Assembly (NCBI GenBank): GCA_003511945.1
Contig: DOJA01000019.1
Span: forward strand, 4,846-12,993
Reading direction: 5' to 3'
Length of the DNA stretch: 8,148 nt
Source of the DNA: Phycisphaerales bacterium
GTDB lineage: Bacteria > Planctomycetota > Phycisphaerae > Phycisphaerales > UBA1924
In this document: positions 1-8,148 of the stretch, piece by piece
Layout of the letters: each line of letters begins with the position of its first letter
Position numbering within the stretch: position 1 is the stretch's first letter
The notes under the pieces: generated by a model
What the model was told of the DNA's origin: nothing
The model's input: only the letters and a program-made list of their open reading frames with translations
Databases searched by the model: none
Program-made: the position numbers and the translations under genes

Positions 1-308
1 CGCCGGCAGGCGGCGCCAGACGAGAGCGAGCCAGACTGCTTCGAGTATTGCTCGCAGACTGTAACCGGGGCGCGGAGTGTGGCATCCCATCAGCCAGGGT
101 GTACGCCGCTGGTGAGCCCCGGGTTGGGCTCGTGCCCCCGCTGATTGATTCGTGCTCCGACTGATGGTCCCGCGTCATCCGATCGTTCGCCGCGTCACGG
201 CTCGGCGGCGATCGGTGCGACGCGCCCCCTCGTGCTGCCTTCTGCTGGTCCGGTCGTGAGTCTCACTCGCCGGGCCTGTCTCGCACACCGCGCTCAAAGG
301 AGTCCCTG
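1..308. other. Non-coding upstream region with GC-rich stem-loops
   Basis: No reading frame here has a credible start, ribosome binding site and family resemblance, so I call no gene. The stretch holds several inverted repeats: CGCCG at 1-5 with CGGCG at 11-15, GAGCCC at 114-119 with GGGCTC at 126-131, and a longer one at 179-215 listed separately. None is followed by a run of T, so I cannot call a classic intrinsic terminator for an upstream gene. I found no convincing pair of -35 and -10 boxes. It is most likely an intergenic leader region carrying the promoter for the gene at 309. Confidence 0.5.
179..215 (+). promoter_or_regulatory. Imperfect stem-loop upstream of the DUF336 gene
   Basis: CCGATCG at 179-185 pairs perfectly with CGATCGG at 209-215. 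After a small internal loop (TT at 186-187 against G208), CGCCG at 188-192 pairs with CGGCG at 203-207, leaving a 10-base loop at 193-202. That is about 12 base pairs ending 93 bases before the start codon of the next gene. It could be an mRNA leader structure, an operator, the end of an upstream transcript, or chance in GC-rich DNA. There is no U tract. Confidence 0.25.
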
Positions 309-848
309 ATGAATCGCAAGCCCATCTCGTTCGCACTTGTTGCTGGAATCGGCGTGCTCGGAGTCGCGGTCGGCGCCGGCGGGCGTCCCACCGAGAGCGC
401 GCCGTCCGCGTCCATTGCCATAGCGACGACCCACACGCTCACCCTCGAGGGCGCCAATCGGGTGCTCGCTGCGGCCATCGCGAAGGCGAAGGAGAAGAGT
501 GCGGGCGGCGCCATCGCTGTCGTCGATCACGGCGGCAGCCTCATCGCGTTCCAGCGCCTCGACGGCACATTCCCGGCGGGCGCGGCCGTGTCGCTCGGGA
601 AGGCGCGCACATCGGCCGTCTTCAAGAAGCCCACCAAGGCGTTCGAGGACTCGATCAACGGCGGACGCACCGCCCTCGCGGCCGTGCAGGAGATGACTCC
701 GCTCCAGGGTGGTGTCCCGATCCTCGTCGATGGTCATGTCGTCGGCGCCATCGGCGTCAGCGGCGCGCACAGCCAGCAGGAGGATGAGGAGATCGCGCTC
801 GCCGGCGCTGCCGCCGTCGTCGCCCAGGCCTCAGGCGCAGCGCGGTAA
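309..848 (+). CDS. GlcG/HbpS-family (DUF336) putative haem-binding exported protein
   Basis: The 179-residue product matches what I know of the GlcG/HbpS (DUF336) family: small proteins, some of which bind haem or act as redox sensors outside the cell. Family hallmarks are VVDHGG (residues 71-76), LIAFQRLDG just after it, the KARTSAVFKKPT segment, GG at 134-135, and VDGHVVGAIGVSGA (140-153) followed by a QQEDEEIA acidic tail segment. The first 30 or so residues (basic R3 and K4, then a hydrophobic stretch to about residue 24) look like a signal peptide or anchor; I see no clear cleavage site. The start is well supported: AAAGGAG at 296-302 lies six bases before ATG. It sits 50 bases upstream of the YHS lipoprotein gene on the same strand, so co-transcription is likely. 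DUF336 genes often neighbour SMP-30 genes, as here (recalled knowledge). Haem binding itself is not proven by the sequence, and the exact ligand is unknown. Confidence 0.9.
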   Translation: MNRKPISFALVAGIGVLGVAVGAGGRPTESAPSASIAIATTHTLTLEGANRVLAAAIAKAKEKSAGGAIAVVDHGGSLIAFQRLDGTFPAGAAVSLGKARTSAVFKKPTKAFEDSINGGRTALAAVQEMTPLQGGVPILVDGHVVGAIGVSGAHSQQEDEEIALAGAAAVVAQASGAAR

Positions 849-869
849 CTGTTCGTCTGCCACGCATGA

Positions 870-883
870 CATAGGAACCTATG
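870..883. promoter_or_regulatory. Perfect inverted repeat just before the YHS gene ribosome binding site
   Basis: CATAGG at 870-875 and CCTATG at 878-883 form a six-base perfect dyad with a two-base spacer (AA). It ends one base before the Shine-Dalgarno sequence at 885-891, in a small AT-richer patch of an otherwise GC-rich gap. A repressor-type operator would suit this position; a tight hairpin influencing translation is possible but the loop is very short. The repeat is short, so chance remains a real alternative. Confidence 0.3.
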
Positions 884-884
884 C

Positions 885-891
885 AAAGGAG
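885..891 (+). promoter_or_regulatory. Shine-Dalgarno sequence that fixes the YHS gene start
   Basis: AAAGGAG at 885-891 is followed by seven bases and then ATG at 899. An earlier in-frame ATG at 881 would place this ribosome binding site inside the coding region and has no such site of its own. The first gene uses the same AAAGGAG six bases before its ATG. I therefore place the start at 899. Confidence 0.8.
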
Positions 892-898
892 CATTCTC

Positions 899-1816
899 AT
901 GAATTCAACGAAATCGCGTCTGGTGTGCCTCGCTCTCCCCGTTGCTGCGGCGCTCACGCTCGCCGCCGGGTGTTCGTCAGCGGGCCGCTGCGTCGGAGCG
1001 GAGGGAGGCGTCGTGCAGAGCGGGGATCAGAAGATCCTGCTCAACCTCGACCGCGAGGGAGTGGCCATCCAGGGCTACGACCCCGTTGCGTACTTCACCG
1101 AAGGCAAGCCCGTCATGGGCGACTCGAAGATCCGCTCCTCCCACGGCGGCGGCGTCTACTGGTTTGCCTCCGTATCGAACAAGGCGATGTTTGACGCGAA
1201 CCCCGCGAAGTACGAGCCGCAGTTCGGCGGGTGGTGTGCGTACGCCGCCTCCATCAACGCCCTCTCGCCGATCGACCCGAAGTACTGGGAGATCGTCGAT
1301 GGCCGGCTCCTGCTCCAGCACAACCAGAAGGCCTGGGACCTCTGGCACAAGGACGCCTCGGGCAACCTCGTGCTGGCGGACAAGAACTGGCCCGGGCTCG
1401 TCGCGAAGAACGGCTCGCCGCCGCGCACGCTGCTGAATGTCGACGCGGAGGGCCTGGCCCTCGAGGGCTACGACCCCAGTTCGTACTTCATCGACAACAA
1501 GCCGATCAGGGGCGACCCGGCTCTCGCACGCACCTATCAGGGGGCGACATACTACTTCGTCGACACGGCCCACAAGAACGCCTTCGAGAGCAACCCGGCG
1601 AAGTTTGTACCGAAGTTCGGCGGCTTCTGCGGGTACGCGGCCTCCATCAACAAGGTCTCGCCTGTCAACCCCGAGATCTGGCAGATCGTCGATGGACGCC
1701 TCGTCCTGCAGCACACCCCCGAGGCGTACCGGCTCTTCAACCAGGATGTCGCCGCGAGCAACGCGAAGGCCGAGCAGAACTGGCCCGGGCTGGTCCACCG
1801 CCGGTGCGGCGGCTGA
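899..1816 (+). CDS. Lipoprotein with two tandem YHS (seleno)protein-type modules
   Basis: The 305-residue product begins with a lipoprotein signal peptide. The lipobox reads LAAGC, so Cys25 is the predicted lipidated residue and the protein should be membrane-anchored on the periplasmic side. The rest is two copies of one module, about residues 46-176 and 177-305, offset by 131 residues and about half identical by hand alignment. Each copy has GYDP..YF (59-66 and 190-197), NPAK, FGGxC (Cys113 and Cys244), YAASIN, IVDGRL.LQH and NWPGLV. This matches the bacterial family named YHS domain-containing (seleno)protein, normally a single module; some members have selenocysteine, but both conserved positions here are cysteine. 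YHS domains are small folds linked with metal binding. The YHS-name histidine is Asn in copy 1 and His in copy 2, so the copies may have diverged in ligand use. The gene lies between the DUF336 and SMP-30 genes. The ligand and partner are unknown. Confidence 0.85.
   Translation: MNSTKSRLVCLALPVAAALTLAAGCSSAGRCVGAEGGVVQSGDQKILLNLDREGVAIQGYDPVAYFTEGKPVMGDSKIRSSHGGGVYWFASVSNKAMFDANPAKYEPQFGGWCAYAASINALSPIDPKYWEIVDGRLLLQHNQKAWDLWHKDASGNLVLADKNWPGLVAKNGSPPRTLLNVDAEGLALEGYDPSSYFIDNKPIRGDPALARTYQGATYYFVDTAHKNAFESNPAKFVPKFGGFCGYAASINKVSPVNPEIWQIVDGRLVLQHTPEAYRLFNQDVAASNAKAEQNWPGLVHRRCGG
1034..1813 (+). repeat. Internal tandem duplication of the YHS module
   Basis: Copy 1 covers about 1034-1426 and copy 2 about 1427-1813. 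They align almost without gaps over about 125 codons. About 60 residues are identical by hand count, with the motifs GYDP, NPAK, FGG, YAASIN, IVDGRL and NWPGLV kept in both. The nucleotide copies have diverged, so the duplication is not recent. Confidence 0.85.
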
Positions 1817-1926
1817 TCGGCGCCCGGGCGACTCTGACGACTCGTTTACGAACAGACCCACTCAACACAGCACGCGTCGTGCCGCTCGCTTTGCCCGCGG
1901 GCGGAGACGACAACAGGACACTCCCC

Positions 1927-3597
1927 ATGCTCGTACACCGCGCCTCATCATTCATCGCGTTGATCGCCGTTTGCACGACGGTGACGCCCGCGCTCGCCGC
2001 CGACCAGTCACCGGATGTGCCGGACGCTGTGATCGACCTCCGCACGCCCGCGGGTGTGTCGCTCATCGCCGGTCAGTGGCGTTACACCGACGCACATATC
2101 ATCGATGCCGACTTCCATGCGCCCGGCCCCGACAACAAGCCCACCGGGCCCGTCGTGCGGACGCACGACATCCATCCCCGGATCGGCTCGCCGGACTTCG
2201 AGAGCGCACCGTGGCAGGCCATCGGGCCGGACTCGCTCGAAGCGCGCCGATCCAACGGGCGACTGGCGTTCGGCTGGTATCGGCTCGACTTCACCACGCC
2301 GCAGAACATCGGCGACTTCGCTACGGAGGACTCGACCATCGTCCTCGAGCTGACTGTGGATGACTACGCGGAGGTCTGGGTCGACGGCGCGCTCTCGCAG
2401 ACGCTCGGCCAGTCCGGCGGGGCGCTCGTCACAGGATGGAACGCGCCCAACCGCCTGACCATCACGCGCCACGCCAAGCCAGGGCAGCGGGTCCAGATCG
2501 CGGTCTTCGCGGCCAACGGCCCGCTGTCAGACCCGCCACCGAACTATGTGTGGTTCCGCTCCGCAACGCTCGACTTCTACAAGCCGGGCCGCGGATGGGT
2601 GAACACGCCGACGCCGGTCGCCACCGAACTCACCCGCCTGGACCCCGCCTTCGACGCGATCATCGCGCCGGGGACGAAGGCGGAGCGACTCGCCGACGGA
2701 TTCTCGTTTGCCGAAGGCCCCGTCTGGGTGCCTCGACTTCCCCCAGGCAAGACCTACGGCGGGGGCGGCGCCGGCGGCTACCTCCTCTTCAGCGATCCGA
2801 ACAAGAATGTCATCCATCGCTGGGACCCCGCGACGGGAGATGCCTCCATATTCCGCACCAAGAGCGGCTACACCGGCGTCGGCGGGGAGAACATCGGCGC
2901 CTACCACCAACCGGGCTCCAACGGGCTCGCGATCTCACCCGACGGCCGACTCACCATCTGCGAGCACGGCAACCGTCGCGTGACGCGCCTGGAACCCAAC
3001 GGCTCGATCACCGTGCTCGCCGACCGCTCACAGGGAAGGCGACTCAACAGCCCGAACGACCTCGTCTACCGATCCGACGGCGCGCTCTACTTCACCGACC
3101 CGCCATTCGGCCTGCCGAGGGTCAACGACGACCCGCGCAAGGAACTGCCTTACAGCGCCGTCTTCTGCCTCACGAACGGCGCGCTCAAGCCCGTCGCCAC
3201 CGACCTCAAAGGCCCCAACGGCCTGGCCTTCTCGCCCGACGAGAGGCATCTCTATGTCGACAACTGGGACGAGCAGCGCAAGGTGATCATGCGCTACGAT
3301 GTCGCAGCGGACGGCACTCTCTCGAACGCGACCACCTTCGTCGACCTGACCTCTATCCCGGGCGAGATCTGCTTCGACGGCCTGAAGGTCGACGCCCGAG
3401 GAAATGTTTACGCCTCCGCGCCCGACGGCATCCGCGTCTACTCCCCGCAAGGCGCCCACCTCGGCACGATCAGCCCGCCCGAACTGCCGGCCAACTTCGC
3501 CTTCGGAGCGCGCGCCGACGGCAACGAGAACATCCTCTACATGACCGCTCGAACCGGCTTGTACCGCATCCGCCTCAATGCGGTTGGAAAGGACTGA
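1927..3597 (+). CDS. Secreted SMP-30/gluconolactonase-like enzyme with N-terminal jelly-roll-like domain
   Basis: The 556-residue product starts with a signal peptide (basic H4 and R5, hydrophobic stretch, cleavage predicted after ALA at 22-24), so it is exported. Residues about 34-218 look like a galactose-binding-type beta sandwich, with SNGRLAFGWYRLDF, DDYAEVWVDG and GWNAPNRL. Residues about 235-553 are an SMP-30/gluconolactonase/LRE beta propeller. The four expected metal ligands are visible: Glu263 in FAEGPVW, Asn377 in SPNDLV, Asn431 in GPNGLAFSPD and Asp484 in FDGLKVD. The family hydrolyses sugar lactones or related esters using a divalent metal; the substrate here cannot be read from sequence. 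The same frame stays open upstream inside the YHS gene, but the ATG at 1927 is preceded by AGGA (1915-1918) and opens the signal peptide, so I choose it. It follows the YHS gene by 110 bases and is probably the last gene of this unit. Confidence 0.88.
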   Translation: MLVHRASSFIALIAVCTTVTPALAADQSPDVPDAVIDLRTPAGVSLIAGQWRYTDAHIIDADFHAPGPDNKPTGPVVRTHDIHPRIGSPDFESAPWQAIGPDSLEARRSNGRLAFGWYRLDFTTPQNIGDFATEDSTIVLELTVDDYAEVWVDGALSQTLGQSGGALVTGWNAPNRLTITRHAKPGQRVQIAVFAANGPLSDPPPNYVWFRSATLDFYKPGRGWVNTPTPVATELTRLDPAFDAIIAPGTKAERLADGFSFAEGPVWVPRLPPGKTYGGGGAGGYLLFSDPNKNVIHRWDPATGDASIFRTKSGYTGVGGENIGAYHQPGSNGLAISPDGRLTICEHGNRRVTRLEPNGSITVLADRSQGRRLNSPNDLVYRSDGALYFTDPPFGLPRVNDDPRKELPYSAVFCLTNGALKPVATDLKGPNGLAFSPDERHLYVDNWDEQRKVIMRYDVAADGTLSNATTFVDLTSIPGEICFDGLKVDARGNVYASAPDGIRVYSPQGAHLGTISPPELPANFAFGARADGNENILYMTARTGLYRIRLNAVGKD

Positions 3598-3603
3598 CAC
3601 GAG

Positions 3604-3639
3604 TCCCCTCTGCGATCGCCCGGTGGCGACGAGTGGGGA
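3604..3639 (+). terminator. Stem-loop after the SMP-30 gene, possible terminator
   Basis: TCCCC at 3604-3608 pairs with GGGGA at 3635-3639, CT at 3610-3611 with AG at 3632-3633, CG at 3613-3614 with CG at 3630-3631, and TCGCC at 3616-3620 with GGCGA at 3625-3629, closing a CGGT tetraloop. That is about 14 pairs broken by single-base bulges or mismatches, starting seven bases after the stop codon. The position suits a terminator or an mRNA 3' end stabiliser. No U tract follows, so it is not a textbook intrinsic terminator. Confidence 0.4.
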
Positions 3640-3676
3640 TGGCGTCCGCACCGACACTCTGGGCCTGCCGTGAAGG

Positions 3677-3726
3677 GAGGGGCGGCCGTCGCTCAACCCG
3701 TCGTGGCGGGGGAGCGGCCGCCTCTT
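3677..3726. terminator. Stem-loop in the convergent gap, possible bidirectional terminator
   Basis: Bases 3677-3688 can pair with 3715-3726 in a 12-pair stem that includes two G-T wobbles; its core is GCGGCCG against CGGCCGC. The loop is about 26 bases, rather long. It lies 28 bases beyond the stop of the minus-strand gene and downstream of the SMP-30 gene, where a terminator serving both directions would be expected. There is no T run on either side. Confidence 0.3.
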
Positions 3727-3754
3727 GAATCCAAGGGTGACCGGGCGCGGCTGC

Positions 3755-4156
3755 TCAGAAGTACCACCGGAACAGCAGCACCCAGCCGACCATCACGAGC
3801 AGGAACACGAGCAGGTGCGGCCACATGACGGCGAGGAAGCCGCGCTCCTTGATCGCGTGGTTGGTGCGGATGTACTGGTCGCGCCGGGATTCCTGGGCGC
3901 GGACGAGCCACAGGTCCCCGGCCTCGACGGCCTTGTCGCCCTCGGCGTGGAGGAAGACGGTGGCGCGGGAGGTCGCCAGCCAGAAGATGAGGTAGAGCAC
4001 GCCGCCGAAGAGGGGGAAGAAGAGGACGACGAAGAGGAAGAGCCACCAGCTGAACGGGCGGCGTCCGACGAGCGACGCGGTCGTCTCGGTGGTGGTCATG
4101 GGCTCCCAGCCCATCTGGACGAGTTCCTCGACGCGCTTGGTGAGTGCGGCCTGCAT
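3755..4156 (-). CDS. Small two-helix membrane protein of unknown function
   Basis: The 133-residue product has a short amphipathic N-terminus (ALTKRVEELVQMGWEP), then a segment TTTETTASLVGRRPFSWW leading into a first transmembrane helix (about 37-61). A hydrophilic middle follows (about 62-106, rich in charged residues), then a second helix (about 107-129) ending close to the C-terminus. The pattern of a TETTA-LV motif just before a helix resembles small uncharacterised proteins I recall from several phyla, but I cannot name the family or a function. The start at 4156 has AGGAGA (complement of 4166-4171) nine bases upstream. Two later in-frame ATGs would remove the conserved-looking N-terminus, and the frame staying open far upstream is only a shadow of the sulfatase gene. 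It converges with the SMP-30 gene and diverges from the sulfatase gene. Confidence 0.75.
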   Translation of the reverse strand: MQAALTKRVEELVQMGWEPMTTTETTASLVGRRPFSWWLFLFVVLFFPLFGGVLYLIFWLATSRATVFLHAEGDKAVEAGDLWLVRAQESRRDQYIRTNHAIKERGFLAVMWPHLLVFLLVMVGWVLLFRWYF

Positions 4157-4312
4157 GCTGAGCGGTCTCCTGCGAGCCCCCGGGGTGGGGCGCGGGCGCG
4201 AGTGTAGCGGGCGTCGTGGAACGGCGCAGCGTGTTGGTGGCGTCGGCGAACAGCGGTAGATTGGCGGCCAGTGATCCGCGCGGGTCGCTGGTCGAACTGA
4301 GGGAGGCCCAGG
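4157..4312. other. Divergent intergenic region between membrane protein and sulfatase genes
   Basis: These 156 bases separate two genes pointing away from each other, so both promoters should lie here. On the plus strand I see one plausible promoter (listed separately) and a strong purine ribosome binding site, GAGGGAGG at 4299-4306, six bases before the sulfatase ATG. On the minus strand TACACT (complement of 4201-4206) could be a -10 box, but no matching -35 box is evident. Confidence 0.5.
4234..4262 (+). promoter_or_regulatory. Possible sigma-70-type promoter for the sulfatase gene
   Basis: TTGGTG at 4234-4239 and TAGATT at 4257-4262 are separated by 17 bases. They match the consensus -35 and -10 boxes at three and four of six positions. 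A transcript from here would start near 4269 and have a leader of about 44 bases before the ATG at 4313. The patch is AT-richer than its surroundings. Matches this weak also arise by chance. Confidence 0.35.
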
Positions 4313-6652
<2,340 letters not shown>

Positions 6653-6666
6653 GCCCGTCCGCGGGC
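6653..6666 (+). other. Short stem-loop directly after the sulfatase stop codon
   Basis: GCCCG at 6653-6657 pairs with CGGGC at 6662-6666 around a TCCG tetraloop, starting right after the TGA. With five GC pairs and no U tract it is too weak for a terminator call. It might lower expression of the following porin gene or protect the sulfatase mRNA end, or be chance. Confidence 0.2.
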
Positions 6667-6737
6667 GTGGTCGGCATCCAGGGGGTTCCGTCGTCCGCCC
6701 GAGCGATCCCTCCGGGCCATTGAGAGCGAGCATCGTC

Positions 6738-8120
6738 ATGCACCGTGTTCACGCAGTCTCCATCGCGTCCGCGTGCGTGGCGCCGGCGCTCCTGCTGGGG
6801 GCGGGCGTGTGGGCGCAGGACGCCGCCCCGGGCTTCGAGCCGGCCACGACGGGTCCGTCCCCGGCCCCGGCCCCGGCCGCGGATGTGGCGCCCGCCGCCC
6901 CGCCGCCGGAACTGGGGCTGCTCGAGCGTGAACGCCTGCTGGGGAACTGGTGGGGCGCTCGGACGAAGCTGGCCGAGAGCGGGATCCGCTTCGAGATCGA
7001 CTGGACGCAGACAATCCAGGGCGTGGTGGGCGGCGGGCGCGAACGGGAGTGGGAGTACGGCGGCTCGCTGGACTACCTCCTGAACATCGACCTGGGCAAG
7101 GCCGGGCTCGTGCCCGGCGGGTTCCTGCGGGCGCGGGGGGAGTCGCGGTACGGCGACTCGGTGAACGGGATATCGGGGGCCGTGCTGCCGGTGGACACGC
7201 GCGGGTTCTTCCCGCTCACCAGCCCGATCGATGACGAGATCCCGATCGCGCTGACCGAGCTGACCTACACCCAGTTCTTCGCGCCCTGGGTCGGGGTCTT
7301 CGCGGGCAAACTCCAGACGCTGGACGGCGACCCCAACGAGTTCGCCTCGGGGCGCGGCGCCCGCCAGTTCATGAACTCGCACTTCATCTTTGAGTCCGTC
7401 ACGGCGCTCACGGTCCCCTACAGCACGCTGGGCGGCGGGGTCGTCCTGCTCCCCAGCGAGAACATCACCATCCTCTCGACCGTGATGAACAGCACCGACT
7501 CGTCGACCACCTCGGGGTTCGACGACTTCGGCGACGGCTGGACCTGGACCACCGAGCTCAGAGCGCAGTACACCCTGGGCACGCTGCCGGGCGGGATGAA
7601 CCTGGGCGTGATCTACGCCGCCGACGGAGCGTTCCAGACGATCGGCGGCCGACTGGGGCTCCTGCCGTTCGTCGCACGCGACACGGAGGACAGCACCTGG
7701 GCTGTCTACTGGTCGGGGTGGCAGTACCTGGTCACGCTGGACGAGCCCACGGGTCCGATCCGCGTGGATGATGGCGTGCCCGACCTCCGGGGGCTGGGGC
7801 TGTTCGCCCGGGCCGGGTTCGCGGACGACGACACAAACCCTGTCGAGGTCAGCGTGTCGGGCGGGCTCGGCGGGCGCGGGCTGGTGCCCACGCGCGGCCG
7901 CGATACCTTCGGTGTGGGGGTCTTCTACACCCGATTGCAGGAGCTTCGAGGGTTCCAACTGGGCGGGATCGACCGCGACTCCGTGGGCGGGGAGGGGTAC
8001 TACACCCTTGCGATCACCCCGGCGATGGACCTCACGCTCAACCTGCAGGTTCTCTCGACCGCGTTCGACGGGCTGGACACGGCCACCATCCTCGGGTTCC
8101 GCTTGAACATGCGGTTCTGA
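6738..8120 (+). CDS. OprB-family carbohydrate-selective outer membrane porin
   Basis: The 460-residue product has a signal peptide with a likely cut after VWA (24-26), then a Pro/Ala-rich spacer (about 35-58), then the OprB-type opening LLGNWWGARTKLAESGI around residues 67-83. The rest alternates short beta strands and Gly/Asp-rich turns, as in an outer membrane barrel. It ends in LNMRF with a terminal Phe, the usual signal for barrel assembly. Segments such as LTELTYTQFFAPWVGVFAGKLQ, QFMNSHFIFES and a final strand ILGFRLNMRF match what I know of the family. OprB porins let small sugars cross the outer membrane. I place the start at ATG 6738, which has a weak GAG-rich site at 6728-6730; a TTG at 6720 adds six residues but lacks a binding site. 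The sulfatase gene upstream suggests uptake of sugars or release of desulfated products. The substrate is unknown. Confidence 0.9.
   Translation: MHRVHAVSIASACVAPALLLGAGVWAQDAAPGFEPATTGPSPAPAPAADVAPAAPPPELGLLERERLLGNWWGARTKLAESGIRFEIDWTQTIQGVVGGGREREWEYGGSLDYLLNIDLGKAGLVPGGFLRARGESRYGDSVNGISGAVLPVDTRGFFPLTSPIDDEIPIALTELTYTQFFAPWVGVFAGKLQTLDGDPNEFASGRGARQFMNSHFIFESVTALTVPYSTLGGGVVLLPSENITILSTVMNSTDSSTTSGFDDFGDGWTWTTELRAQYTLGTLPGGMNLGVIYAADGAFQTIGGRLGLLPFVARDTEDSTWAVYWSGWQYLVTLDEPTGPIRVDDGVPDLRGLGLFARAGFADDDTNPVEVSVSGGLGGRGLVPTRGRDTFGVGVFYTRLQELRGFQLGGIDRDSVGGEGYYTLAITPAMDLTLNLQVLSTAFDGLDTATILGFRLNMRF
6861..6878 (+). repeat. CCGGCC three-unit microrepeat in the porin spacer
   Basis: Three perfect tandem copies of CCGGCC encode the Pro-Ala alternation in the low-complexity spacer between the porin signal peptide and barrel. 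Six-base units keep the reading frame, so slippage would change spacer length without breaking the gene. Confidence 0.7.
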
Positions 8121-8148
8121 GCGGGACCACGCCCGATCGCGGGGCGCC

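Noticed and set aside
881..898. An in-frame ATG at 881 as start of the YHS lipoprotein
   Set aside because: It would place the strong AAAGGAG site inside the gene, and no such site precedes it. The ATG at 899 has correct spacing and gives a cleaner lipoprotein signal peptide.
1231..1926. An N-terminal extension of the SMP-30 gene through the YHS gene
   Set aside because: The extension is an out-of-frame shadow of the YHS gene rich in Arg, Ala and Gly. The true protein starts with a signal peptide at 1927.
6720..6737. A TTG at 6720 as the porin start
   Set aside because: It adds only six residues ahead of the signal peptide and lacks a ribosome binding site. The ATG at 6738 is preferred, though its own site is weak.

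Overview
The window is high-GC DNA (roughly two thirds G+C by eye) from a Gram-negative-type bacterium. Evidence for an outer membrane is an OprB-like barrel porin ending in phenylalanine, a lipoprotein signal with a clear lipobox, and several exported enzymes. The mix of a large sulfatase, an OprB porin, a duplicated YHS lipoprotein and a two-domain SMP-30 protein would suit a planctomycete (perhaps Phycisphaerae) or a similar environmental saccharide degrader. That placement is inference; there is no rRNA or other marker gene here.

Layout. Positions 1-308 hold no gene I can support, only GC-rich stem-loops upstream of the first gene. Three plus-strand genes follow, likely one transcription unit: a GlcG/HbpS-type (DUF336) exported protein (309-848), a lipoprotein made of two tandem YHS modules (899-1816), and a secreted SMP-30/gluconolactonase-like enzyme with an N-terminal jelly-roll-like domain (1927-3597). 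Two stem-loops lie in the convergent gap at 3598-3754. A small two-helix membrane protein is on the minus strand (3755-4156). It diverges, across a 156-base gap with a plausible sigma-70-type promoter, from a large periplasmic arylsulfatase (4313-6652), which is followed by an OprB-family carbohydrate porin (6738-8120).

How the parts may work together. Every plus-strand product carries an export signal, so the locus looks like a cell-envelope module. The porin could admit small sugars or sulfated sugars, the sulfatase could remove sulfate in the periplasm, and the SMP-30 enzyme could hydrolyse a sugar lactone. The DUF336 and YHS proteins could bind haem or metal. These links come from family knowledge and gene order, not from direct evidence. 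No formylglycine-generating enzyme, needed to activate the sulfatase, is encoded here.

The most striking signal is not a gene. The tetranucleotide ACGT does not occur once in 8148 bases, although simple base composition predicts a few dozen or nearly so. At all 17 places where Asp, Asn, His or Tyr precedes Val, the T-ending codon is used, which avoids making ACGT at the codon junction. This looks like strong selection against one palindrome, for example by a present or past restriction-modification system.
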